From NCBI GenBank assembly GCA_013399115.1, contig VXAA01000606.1, positions 1,103,434 through 1,167,433 of the forward strand: a DNA stretch of 64,000 nucleotides, in the 5' to 3' direction. Below the pieces are notes generated by a model that was not told the DNA's origin, ran no database searches, and saw only the letters and a list, made by a program, of their open reading frames with translations. Of the stretch, positions 51,574-61,100 are shown piece after piece; positions within the stretch are counted from its first letter, which is position 1; every line of letters starts with the position of its first letter. A program made the position numbers and the translations under genes. The stretch is from Anseranas semipalmata (Eukaryota; Chordata; Aves; Anseriformes; Anseranatidae).

Positions 51574-51660
51574 ACCAGCAAGGGGGAATCGGACAAGGGT
51601 CCACGGGGGGGATTTGAATACACAGCTCTGCAGTCTAGGGCACCACCGAGGGAGCCACAA
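51574..51660 (-). repeat. Degenerate tRNA-like / SINE-head stretch
   Basis: On the plus strand GGGGGGGATTTGAATACACA resembles a reversed box B, and CTGCAGTCTAGGGCACCACC plus GAGGGAGCCAC resemble the reversed anticodon and D-arm of a tRNA. The spacing between the T-arm-like and anticodon-like blocks is too short for a functional tRNA. The likely source is a decayed tRNA-derived SINE or tRNA pseudogene. Confidence 0.35.
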
Positions 51661-53957
51661 CATACATTAGAAAATGAATTCCTTAAACACAGTGTGAACA
51701 GCAGGGGAATGAATCAGAAAGTTTGGTTCTGCTGTTTGCCATGAACCACCCAGGTGCAACGCAGGCAACTCTCCTGAGCAAAAGAGGTCACCAGCACCCT
51801 GGCTGAGGTTAGCAGAGAGCAGATCCTTGCCCCTCACATTTTATTGACACCACACAGTTGTCCATGAGCTATCAAAGTTTGAAGAGCCCTAATCTAGAGT
51901 AATACTTCTCAGCCAGGGGATTGTGAAAGACTAAATAGGACGCTGCTAGGTGCTGGAAATATCATTCCAGTAAGTACAGATGTTGCTATTTCATTACTAG
52001 CCAAGATCTACATCATCTTTTTGAAGCATGTGCAAATGTAAATGGGTCCAGCATTTACACACCGGGGTTTTTTAACTCTTACTTTACAGTAAACAGAATT
52101 TTTATTTTTTTTTTAAAAAGGAAAATCCTCAGCTCCTATTAAGGTATCACCACCCCAAGGAGGCAGAGATACACTGCTCTGGAAGGTCTCTGCATGCTAT
52201 ACATACCATAGCAGAACAGAGCAGCTGCAGGCACAGCCTGGTAAAACTACCTAAAATCCATGGTATATTTGTCCTGTCCATAGAGCTGCTGCCCCTCAAA
52301 CTCAGTGTTTTTCAACAATTACCAGCAGTGCCTCTCCACTCCCACAGGGTTCACCCAAAGAGAATAGATCCCACAGACCCCATTCCTGCCCCCCAGTCCC
52401 ACCCTGTTTTTGTAAGGGAACATAGGTCTCCTCTGCATGAGGCTTGCTCAGTAAAACAGACAGCATATGGCATCCCACAATCAGCCTCATGATCTCATCT
52501 TGTCTGACTGCTATTTTTACAGCTTGTTATTAATAAGCATAAACTAGGAATGTGAGGTGCTGTCACGTTGGATATTCACACACTTACAGCCCAGATGTTG
52601 CTTTATCAGGATTACACATTGCCAGGCAAAGGAGTGCTAGGAGGGGGCCACGCAGGGCTGCGTGCAGGTTATACAGCTTATTCCCAGCTATGAGCAACAC
52701 ACTTGTGAGAGAAACAGAGCAACAGACATATCCTCAAGTTAAAGAAAATGACCTTTTAGCAAAACCATAGCACTAGGCCTACCTTGGTGAACTGGTGAAG
52801 GACAAACCAGGATTTCCAGCACCTACCAGACTCAGCAAAAGAAACAAAACTCTCCCAATTCCTCTGGGTGGGTATATGTACTCTCTGGGTGGGGGGTGTC
52901 AGCAGAACAGCTGAGATCCATAACTTTCATTATATCCACCCACCCTGTTGGCTATCACCTCTTTACTGCACTGGCAGAGATAGCTAAATTTGGGACACCT
53001 GTGGGTGGCTCTCACCTGTGGAACACTCTGTTCTGCTCTCACATTCACCAGACCCATCCAAAGTCCTCAGTGACTTCAGGTTCTCACCTCCAGTAAACCC
53101 CAAAGCTGGGCTTTGATGATAATTAGCGCAAGCTTCTAGCTTCATAAAATGGATAGGGGGAAGTCTGTTCCTGAGACCCAAGAGCAGGTCTGACCTGCTG
53201 TTTCATGGGCTGCATAGGCACACACTATAATAAGTGCAGAAATATACAGGTGTCCAACAGTGGTTACATCCATACCTCTAGCCAGGGTGGTATCTAGAAA
53301 CATTCACTCGAGGTCAGATCATTAAATGAGTTTGAAGTCCGTGTTTCAGCCATCAAGTTCTTTTAGCTTGGATGGACACTGAAGTCTCTGGGGGCACTGC
53401 AGCCCTACCTTGACTGGTTTTCCCGTTATACGCCTTCCTGCAGAGACTGCCCCAAGCGAGGCTGCAACAAGTCCCCTTTGACCAAAGGCAAACCGGTTGC
53501 CTCACTGACCTTATGACCTGCCATCATTACAGGGGTCAGCCCTGCTCGCATCATGCGCTCAAGTGTTTTGACCTACAGATATGGAGAACAAAATATCTTT
53601 GAAGTCAGCAATATCCAGAAGAAGAACAAAAGGGGGTAAGTGCCCTCCAACACACACAAGGCAGCACACTAGTGAAGGAGGCAGCAGCATCTGGCAGTCT
53701 GGCAGGTGTGGAGGGAACATACACATGACTGAGACATTAGGTGGTTTCCATCCACATAAACAAACCCTTGCAGTCACTCAACCTGCAGATTAACCCCTGG
53801 GTGCAGAAATGTCTGCTCATGTGCTATGTACAACCTTGGCAGAGACACAGAGCTGGGGACAGACTCATGAGGGAGGAAGTGAAATACTACTCACAGATGA
53901 TGACCAGAAATAAGAGTCCAAGGTATGGGCAAGCATCCCTCTGACCTTGCTGCAAAA
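51661..53957. other. Gene-free unique sequence
   Basis: No gene is visible. There is a T/A-rich patch at about 52100-52122. Frames of 60-72 codons are opposed and unrecognised. No repeat consensus was seen. Confidence 0.55.
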
Positions 53958-54063
53958 AGATGGGGAAAGAAAAATTGAAAAATGGGTCAGGGAAGGCAAA
54001 CTGTTAGACTGAGGCAACAAGAGGAGGAAGGGTTGGGATGAGGAAGGCCAGAGAGGTGGGTGT
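53958..54063 (+). repeat. Purine-rich (G/A) low-complexity tract
   Basis: About 105 bases with strong purine bias on the plus strand, for example GGGGAAAGAAAAATTGAAAA and AAGAGGAGGAAGGGTTGGGA. This is non-coding texture. Such tracts can form unusual DNA structures. Confidence 0.6.
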
Positions 54064-54551
54064 CACTTACATGGTTAAAGGAGAAGACAGCACTTTGAGA
54101 TCAGGAGGCTTATGGAGAAGACAGATCACCCTGAACACGGGCTTCAGGGACAGCAGAACAAGGCAGACAACCAGTGGCTTAACATCTGAGAGGCCTCAGC
54201 AGAAATAGGAAGACAGTTTTAAGGTTCTATATAAAGAAGAACAAGGCTGGCTGAGAAAGGCAGAGGGAATCCACTGTTCCAAGAAGCCCCAAAATGTCAT
54301 CCAGCTGCGTGCAGCCACGGGACCAGAGGCCTAGGCTGGGTGCATGGCTGTGGGAGGAGGTAGAAGGGGAGAGGAGGGACGGAAAGCACTGCTAACACAT
54401 CCAAGAGCTGTATAGGCCTTATAAAACCATTTGGACTATGGCTCTTCCCAGAACTGAGGCTGACACAAAAAGGCCCAGGGATTTTTCTGCAAAGCCAAGC
54501 ACAATGGAGGTGGCTGAATTCCCCACTCCTGGAAGGTGAACGCTGGATCCG

Positions 54552-54576
54552 TGCTAGAGCTCCTGCTCTAGCAGGA
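54552..54576. repeat. Two overlapping perfect inverted repeats
   Basis: TGCTAGAGC pairs with GCTCTAGCA around TCCT (54552-54573). In the same bases, CTCCTGCT pairs with AGCAGGAG around CT (54559-54576). The two stems compete. No known terminator or RNA element matches. Confidence 0.8.
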
Positions 54577-54787
54577 GTGAGTGGTGCCATGCCTCCTCCT
54601 CCATGGCCCTGGAGGTGGCTGTGGGGCCAGAGGGGCCTGTGGTCCTGAGCACCTCTCACTGACCTCTCCATAGGGCTGTGTGTGCTGCTGAGTTATTTTA
54701 CTTCATGAAGGACAGCACTGTAGCGATGAAAAAAACAACAGCTTTCTGCAGTGTGCAAGATACTGCGCAATTCATCCTGACAGCAAG

Positions 54788-54831
54788 GCAGGCCTGCATT
54801 GAGGCCTGAGGGGAGGCCTGCATTGGTTTGG
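54788..54831. repeat. GGCCTGCATTG direct repeat
   Basis: GGCCTGCATTG occurs twice, separated by GAGGCCTGAGGGGA, which gives three AGGCCTG units in about 40 bases. It is a minor local duplication. Confidence 0.7.
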
Positions 54832-55126
54832 CTTGGGTTTTAATTAAAAAGGTCTTTTATTAATGGGCTCAGGATTGCCTCCTCAACATGTTTAGCTGAT
54901 CCTCCCCAACTCTCACTGACTTCCCTCTAGAGGAGCAGAGGGACTCCCGTACCTTGCAGGATAGGGCTGCACAGTTCCTCAGCCCCAGCTTTGGTGAATG
55001 TATTTCCCCTGCCTCCTCAGTCTGGTCAATCAGATATCTCTGCATCCTTTCCTGCAAATTCACAGGCCTGAGAGCTCAATCCACATGAAGCTTCATCCCC
55101 AGCCTGTCCTCTGGACAGTGTTGAAG

Positions 55127-55180
55127 TCTGGGGCTGGTTTCATGTGGCAGAGGTTTGGGACTGATTTCATGGGGCAACCA
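55127..55180 (+). repeat. Two-unit 27-bp imperfect tandem repeat
   Basis: Unit one runs 55127-55153 and unit two 55154-55180. They agree at 19 of the first 23 positions, sharing CTG.TTTCATG.GGCA. No known family is recognised. Confidence 0.75.
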
Positions 55181-57600
55181 TGCATAGGATCTCCTGTTCC
55201 TGGGATAAGGTAACAAAGGGGAAGACAGGGACATGACAAAACCACATCACGCTCTAGGCATTTTGGCCAGCTGATATAAAGCACCTGGGGAAACTGAGGA
55301 AGGAGCGGGATGCAAGGACCTCTTGCCAAGAAGTGCTTGGACGAGTTTCAGCTATGGAGAGCAGCTGGGGCAGTTGGCGGGTGTGAAGAGACAGAATGAA
55401 GAGGAACAGGAATGATGAAAGACTTGCTAAAACTGGATCCATAGGATGACTTTCTTCCAGTCACATGGCCTTGAAGGGAAGAGGCAAACCTCAGAGGTCC
55501 CACAGCACTTCCCTCCTTCCATCTCCAGCACCTGCCTGCCTGGCCCTGGCCCTGCCAGACAGCCTGGAGCAGCTCCCTGCCTGCGGCTGGCTGCCTCCCC
55601 AGGAGGCCATCTCCTCCACTCACCCAGCTGGAAAACACACTGTGGAGGGATCCTGGTTTTGAAAACAGAATGGAGCTTCTTAATGCACCATTGTTCAGTG
55701 GGTAATTGCTTCCTTTCTTTCCCTCAGTTCTGGTAAAACCAGGGGCAATTCCTTCTAGCTGGAGGCAGCCTCCTCCAGGTCTTTACTTAAGTCCTTAAAG
55801 AGAGACTTTCCAAAGAAATAATTGCTGCCTTTATACTTCACAGTTTTAACAAATATCTTTCAACCTCATTTCAACACTTAGTGGGTTTTATTTAGGTGTT
55901 GAAGGCATTGTCTTTTTTATTTTAGCTCCTGCAGTCTTTTCTTTCCTTTTTTTCCCCTTTCTTTCTGTTTCTTTTTCCTCTTTCAATCCCAGAATATACG
56001 CATTTGTAAAGCCAATTCAGAACTATTTTTAGGGTTCTATGTTGTGCAAATTTAAAATTACTTCCAACAGTAATGTTTAACTCTGAAAAATAAGGTGCTT
56101 CAGATTAAATTAAATAAGGCTTTTAAGTAAGAAATATTAGTTTATCTCTAATATATTGCTGCTCGATGCAGGCTAAAATTTAAATCCTGGCTCTCAAAGG
56201 ACTAAATTGTCCATCAAATTCTTTGCTAAAACCTATAAACATCTCAGGAGGTGAGGAGGTCTCATCAGCTCAACACAGCCAGCATATGATGGGGAAACTT
56301 CAGAGAAAAATGGATTTAATAAAGCAAATATGGTTTCAGTGGATGGTGAATGATCTCACAATAGCAGCACTTACACAACCTTCCTTTGCATGCATGAAAA
56401 AAATGCACATCTGGATTCAGTGCAAAAGTGAAGATCAAGGAAGATGTATCCTTTAGCCAGGAGGAGAAGCCGCCAGCTGGGTCCTGTGAGATAGGAGTGG
56501 AGCCCATCCACCAAAGCCAACCAGAAGGAAGCTAAAGCCTCCTGCATTCCCAAGAATGTCCCTGCATTAGCACATCATATCCTTAGTTTCCTAGTCAGAG
56601 TGCATGTTAAATGTGCATATTTTTCCCCAAGTTTCTTCTTCAGTTGCCAGGGGGCAAGGACTTTTTTCTTGTTGCAAACCACCGGATGATGCTGTTCATT
56701 ACAGTGCTGTAACCTGAGTGGGGTGCTCTGAAGAGAAAGCATGGCTGAGTGACAGTTCCTACCTGCTGAGAGATGAGGAGGTAGAGACCTGGGGTGGATG
56801 AAAACAAGAAGAAAATACAATGCAGACATACAGTATCACTTTGCTGCACAAGCATGTATGCTTTTACCTTGTATAGAAGTGCATAAATTGAATTGCTCCT
56901 TCACCTGGGGAAAGAGACTGGAAATGGTAGTAACATGATCACAAGGTTGCTGAAAAGAGTGACTGGACTGACAGTCTCCAGCACAACTTGTTTTTAGGGC
57001 TATCCTGGACAAATGAGGACAGGCATAGCAACACCTAACATTACAAGATTAAGTTTTTGGGAGACCCCATATGACAAAAAGTTGAGAAAATACCGAACAC
57101 ACATATTCCATACTGTGTAAGTAACCTAAATTCACAGAACAGCACATGGACTGAAGACAGAGAGAGAGAAAGACTTGTTATGACAACCATAAGCAATCTA
57201 GCAGACTGGCCATCTATCCCAATTTTTTCCCAAAGCAGTCCTGAAGCCTATATGCTACATGCTGTCATCTGCAAGAGCTGGGAAAGATCACCTGAGGCTT
57301 AGGAGCACAAGGGTTGGCTAGAGCCCATGTGAAAAGCAGGAGAATAGTCTGCTGTAGAAAAGGGAGATGTGAAAAATCAAAAGGATACCTCAAAAAGTTT
57401 GAAAAAACAAACTAAGTATTTTCCAGGGTTCCCTTTCCAGCCAATACACAAGTTCAGAGTCAAGCAAATATTTTCCAACACCTCTGTCTGTCACTTCAGT
57501 TTTGCATCCTTATCGGCTGTTGATTGGCTCTGTTGCATTCCTCCTGCTCTCCAAAGGGCCAGGAATAAATCACATAGGAATGGTTTGAATGCCTGAGACT
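55181..57600. other. Gene-free sequence with a pyrimidine tract
   Basis: No gene is supportable. Overlapping frames at 55348-55736 lie in GC-richer sequence and are open on both strands. About 55800-56200 is AT-rich and contains the C/T tract at 55935-55990. Opposed frames at 56223-56855 have no recognisable domain. Confidence 0.5.
55935..55990 (+). repeat. Polypyrimidine (T/C) tract
   Basis: About 56 bases that are almost entirely C and T on the plus strand, with a few isolated purines. It resembles a long 3'-splice-site-type tract, but no recognisable exon follows. It is probably simple sequence. Confidence 0.7.
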
Positions 57601-57684
57601 TAAGCTCGTGCTTAAAGTTAAGCTTGTGGTTAAGTGATTTGCTGGTGAATTTAGGCTCTGGAGTGTTTGGCTGAATTGGGCCTA
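57601..57684 (+). repeat. Ancient amniote repeat relic with internal TTAAGY units
   Basis: TAAGCTCGTGCTTAAAGTTA, then AGCTTGTGGTTAAGTGATTT, then GCTGAATTGGGCC matches a pattern I recall from old repeats in turtles and crocodilians ('gcacatgcttaaagttaagc', 'acatgcttaagtgctttgctgaatcggggcc'). The internal TTAAGT/TTAAGC repetition is directly visible. The repeat class name is not certain. Confidence 0.6.
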
Positions 57685-58167
57685 ATGGGTTTGTCCCAGT
57701 GGAGTAGTCAGATTTGTAGGAAAGCTTAAGAAAATAGTTCTTAAATAAATCACATAATTTCAGAAGTTCATGAAACCATGATTTTTTTTTTTATGCTTCA
57801 GGTATAGTTTTGCAGGGAGGGTGGTCTTATTTTATCAAATGAACATATCTTTGTTACATATATAGACAATTTATACCTGTGAATTGCACCAGCTCTTTCT
57901 CTCCTCCTTCCCCAACACACAAGCCCAGATAAGTGTTCCTCTAAGCAAATGTATTGGCAGAACAAAAGGCTCTTCATGAACAATACATTTATTGTTCCAG
58001 TTTTAAAAAATACATATATTTTTAAAACATTAAAATTGAGCCAAGGGATTGGGAGGAAAGGGGGTGTAAAGAAGGGATTCGTTTTCCTACCGTAACACCT
58101 TCTTAAATGAACATTATTGCTAAACAAAGGCACATCAGAAGACACTTTTAATTAAATTGATTTATGA
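57685..58167. other. Gene-free AT-rich sequence
   Basis: No gene is visible. A T-run lies at 57782-57792. The minus frame 57798-58145 (115 codons) is AT-driven and unrecognised. Confidence 0.5.
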
Positions 58168-58220
58168 GAGAATTCAATGGATTTCTGCCAGTTTACACCA
58201 GGAGAGAATTTGACCCTAGG
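58168..58220 (+). repeat. Relic of an ancient amniote interspersed repeat (second copy)
   Basis: AATTCAATGGATTTCTGCCA, then GTTTACACCAGGAGAGAATT, then TGACCC matches the block at 2613-2650 (TTTACAC, then GAGAATYTGACC) in the same orientation, and fits the recalled 'tcaatggagttacaccagg...gaatttggccc' pattern of old amniote repeats. Family assignment is uncertain. Confidence 0.55.
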
Positions 58221-60726
58221 TGATTCCATGTGGGGGAGCGATGTGTATTTCTCAGTTAGGGGCTTCAGGGAGATATTTTTGTTTGAATTTTAGATAGTCA
58301 ATCTCTGTTTGTGCTTATCATAGAGCAAAACCTTGAGGTACCTTTACCGTTTGATCATAGATTGTCCTTGCTTGAGATGATTCTTTCTTTAAGTAACAAA
58401 AACCTGAAAAAAGCCAAAACTTGTATATCTTTGCTTGGTATGTGCATTTTGTGGGGGCTGAGGGTGGAGAAGCCTGTCACTAGCTTGATAACTTTTCTTA
58501 TGGTGAACAACATCGAGGAGAGAGCAGTCTGGAGAAGCACATGAAAACATTGCATGGGAATACCTCTGCATGGCTTCTCTTAGAAAATCCAATTCATTCT
58601 TTGGATGTTTTCCTCTAGCTAAGCATCTCTTCACATCTGGCAGCTTCTCTCACTCAGCCTTCTCCCCAGGACCCTCCTGCTTTTTCAATAGGTCTATATA
58701 ATCCTCAGCAACCCCTTTATCCTCTCCATTTCAATCCTCCTTAGAAATGTCTGCCAAGAGCCTGTCTCTGGTACTGCAGCCAGCTGAAAACAGCCCATGT
58801 GGGTGAGACCAGAAGTCCAGTCATTTCTGTCTGTACGTCTGCAGGTTTCAGATCCTGGAAGCTCCTCTTCTTTGTGCCATTGTGAGACAGACATTCATCT
58901 CAACCCAGACCCATGGGTTGAGAAAAATGAAATGAAAATGCAACCTGCCAGCACTGACTGGACCGACAGGTTAAGCCAACATAGAAATTTGAAGAATGAC
59001 TGCAGCAGGTCACTCCATGTAGACCAAAAGCCAGCTGATGTCTTGAGGAGTGCGTATTTTCCAGCAGCTGCCTCCATTTCTGCTGGTAGTCCTGTCCAGC
59101 TTCTTCAGGAGAACACAAAATAATTCCCTGCTGCGCTCAATCCCCTGGCAGTCATCTAAGAGCACAGCAGAGGTTTTAAGCAGATACCTCAATCCATTCT
59201 ACTTCTCAGATCTTCTCACGCACAGGAAGCAGCTCAGGCTTTGTGCTAGTGTCTATGGCAGTTGCTGTAGAGGAAGTTTTTTAAATGGCCAGTTAAAAGA
59301 CTTAGGCTATGGATGTGTCTCTCTTTCAACAATTGTACAGAAAGTTTGATCGCATAGTGTCTCAGCATGAGGAACACTCTTCATAGTCATCTTCCTTGTA
59401 GAGATCTTATTTTGACAGGCAATAGTATGTCCATTGGAAAAAGAAAATTGTTTAAATTACCAGCATCTTCCTTAGGCAGTTAAAGAGTGCCCATATGTTT
59501 GCTGGAGATTTACCTACCTATTTATTACTACCAGTTATACAAACCATTCTCTTGCTGGGAAAAATGCTGGGTCTGTGCATCACAAACATCACCGAGCAGA
59601 ACATCTAAACAATCCATGGAAAGATGCCTTGGACTCTGTTCTCTCTGCTGCAGCCAGGGTCTCATTGGCTGGTGGAAAATAAGACTTAAAAAGCTTGCTC
59701 TTTTGCTACATGGGATTTGTATATCACAAAGCAGAGAGCTGCAGTCTTCAAAGCCAACAAAAAATCCCAAGACCTCTTTCTGCATCTTTTTTTTTGGCAC
59801 CAGACAAAATGGGCATGCACCAGTCAAGGGGGAAGAAGACGACACTGGATAAGGTCACTCTCTGCAAATGAAGGTCTTTCTTTTTTTGATGGTGTTTCTT
59901 CACTCCGTTGTCCAGTTAATGTGTCATCCACGCAGAGAAGCAGCTTTGCTATTTTCTTGGAGTCCATCCCAGCACATTGGCCTCTCTGTCTGCTCTGGTT
60001 TTGTTCCTTTGTTTTGAACTGATGACGTGCCCCACAGTCTTCATCAGATATAACTTTTGTCACCCTATTTGATGAGGGTCTGAACAACACGATCCTTTCC
60101 CTCACTGGAGTTAAAAGACTTTATGACTTGGATCAGTTCCACCCACTATCCCATGACTGATGCAAACAGGGAGTGCATTTACTTTCCTGATTTGTTAGGC
60201 TTCTGCTGCATGTCTGGCTCATTCACCTTCCAGACATCCAATTGAGTTTCCTTCCTGTGTGCCACAAAAGCAGGTGACACAATGACAGAAGACATACATC
60301 CAAAAATGCAGAAATAATCTATTGATCCTGAGCTTTCAGAAATATGTATATGCAGAAGCAAGGAGAAAACATTTCTTCTTTCCAACCTTCTCTTGAGCAA
60401 GCAGGTTGGGTGTGAAGAAAGTACGCACACCATGATGCAAATATCCCCCCTGCTGTCCTGCTGGGGGGAATTATTCTTGTTTCCTGTTTCTGAATACTCT
60501 GTTCCCTCTCTAGACTCTCACCTGCAGCTGGCAATAAGCTGAAAGCAGACCTGCAGGGGCAGCCTCAGCAAGATTTGTCCTGCGAGCACAGTCGAGTCTC
60601 AGGACCATTTCCCAGCTCTTTCGCTCAACTGTTCCTCTCTCTACATGACTGGACGTTACCTCTCAAAAGTGACTCATTACAGAGGCATTTTACATTTTTG
60701 GGGGTAGATACAGCTTTTCATTATGT
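58221..60726. other. Gene-free sequence dense in short open frames
   Basis: About 2.5 kb holds many overlapping frames of 60-121 codons in all phases, especially 58797-59192, 59487-59852 and 59528-60105. No frame carries a motif I can place. A decayed retrocopy or old retroelement is possible, but no family, poly-A tail or target-site duplication is evident. Confidence 0.4.
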
Positions 60727-60788
60727 GTGTGTAAAACACTTAGCACAATGGTCTGTGATCCCTGTGGGTTGGCTGTAGGCTCCGCTCC
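60727..60788 (+). repeat. MIR/L2-type 3' segment relic (CTTAGCACAATGG motif)
   Basis: GTGTAAAACACTTAGCACAA, then TGGTCTGTGATCCCTG, then GTTGGCTGTAGGCTCC follows the widespread 3' segment 'tgtaaagcgcctagcacaat', 'ggggtcctgatcctg', 'gttggggcctctaggc' seen in amniote SINE and L2-type copies. It is diverged and short. Confidence 0.6.
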
Positions 60789-61035
60789 AAACCAAACATA
60801 TAACCCCACCACACATCCCTGCAACTCACAGAAGAACCTGTGAATTTTTTGGCACCACAAGGGACCACGTTGAAGTGCAAAGCTCCTGCATTTTAAAATG
60901 CCCCTGAATTTGGCCATGCATCTTTACAAGACCTCCACATGCACACACTTCAAGTTACACAGGTTGATCAGAGTGACATACAGGGAGGGAGAAAAGGATG
61001 TATCTCAGGGAGAAAAGTATAACTATGTCCAGGAT

Positions 61036-61100
61036 GTATATATATATATGGCATATATATATATATATATATATTTATGGTATATATATATAATATGTAT
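61036..61100. repeat. Compound (TA)n microsatellite
   Basis: Three TA runs are separated by GGCA and TTATGG interruptions and span about 65 bases. A self-complementary tract of this kind is likely length-variable and can extrude into a hairpin. Confidence 0.95.

Larger units (their letters stand above)
54064..55126. other. Gene-free, GC-richer sequence with small palindromes
   Basis: No supportable gene. The minus frame 54297-54671 (124 codons) lies in a GC-richer stretch and has no recognisable domain. The stretch holds the overlapping stems at 54552-54576 and the GGCCTG repeats at 54788-54831. Confidence 0.5.

Noticed and set aside
58797..59123. LINE ORF-like peptide (NPDP following a Cys/His-rich stretch)
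   Set aside because: The resemblance to 'NPGP'-type LINE motifs is a few residues only, with no reverse-transcriptase or endonuclease motif nearby.
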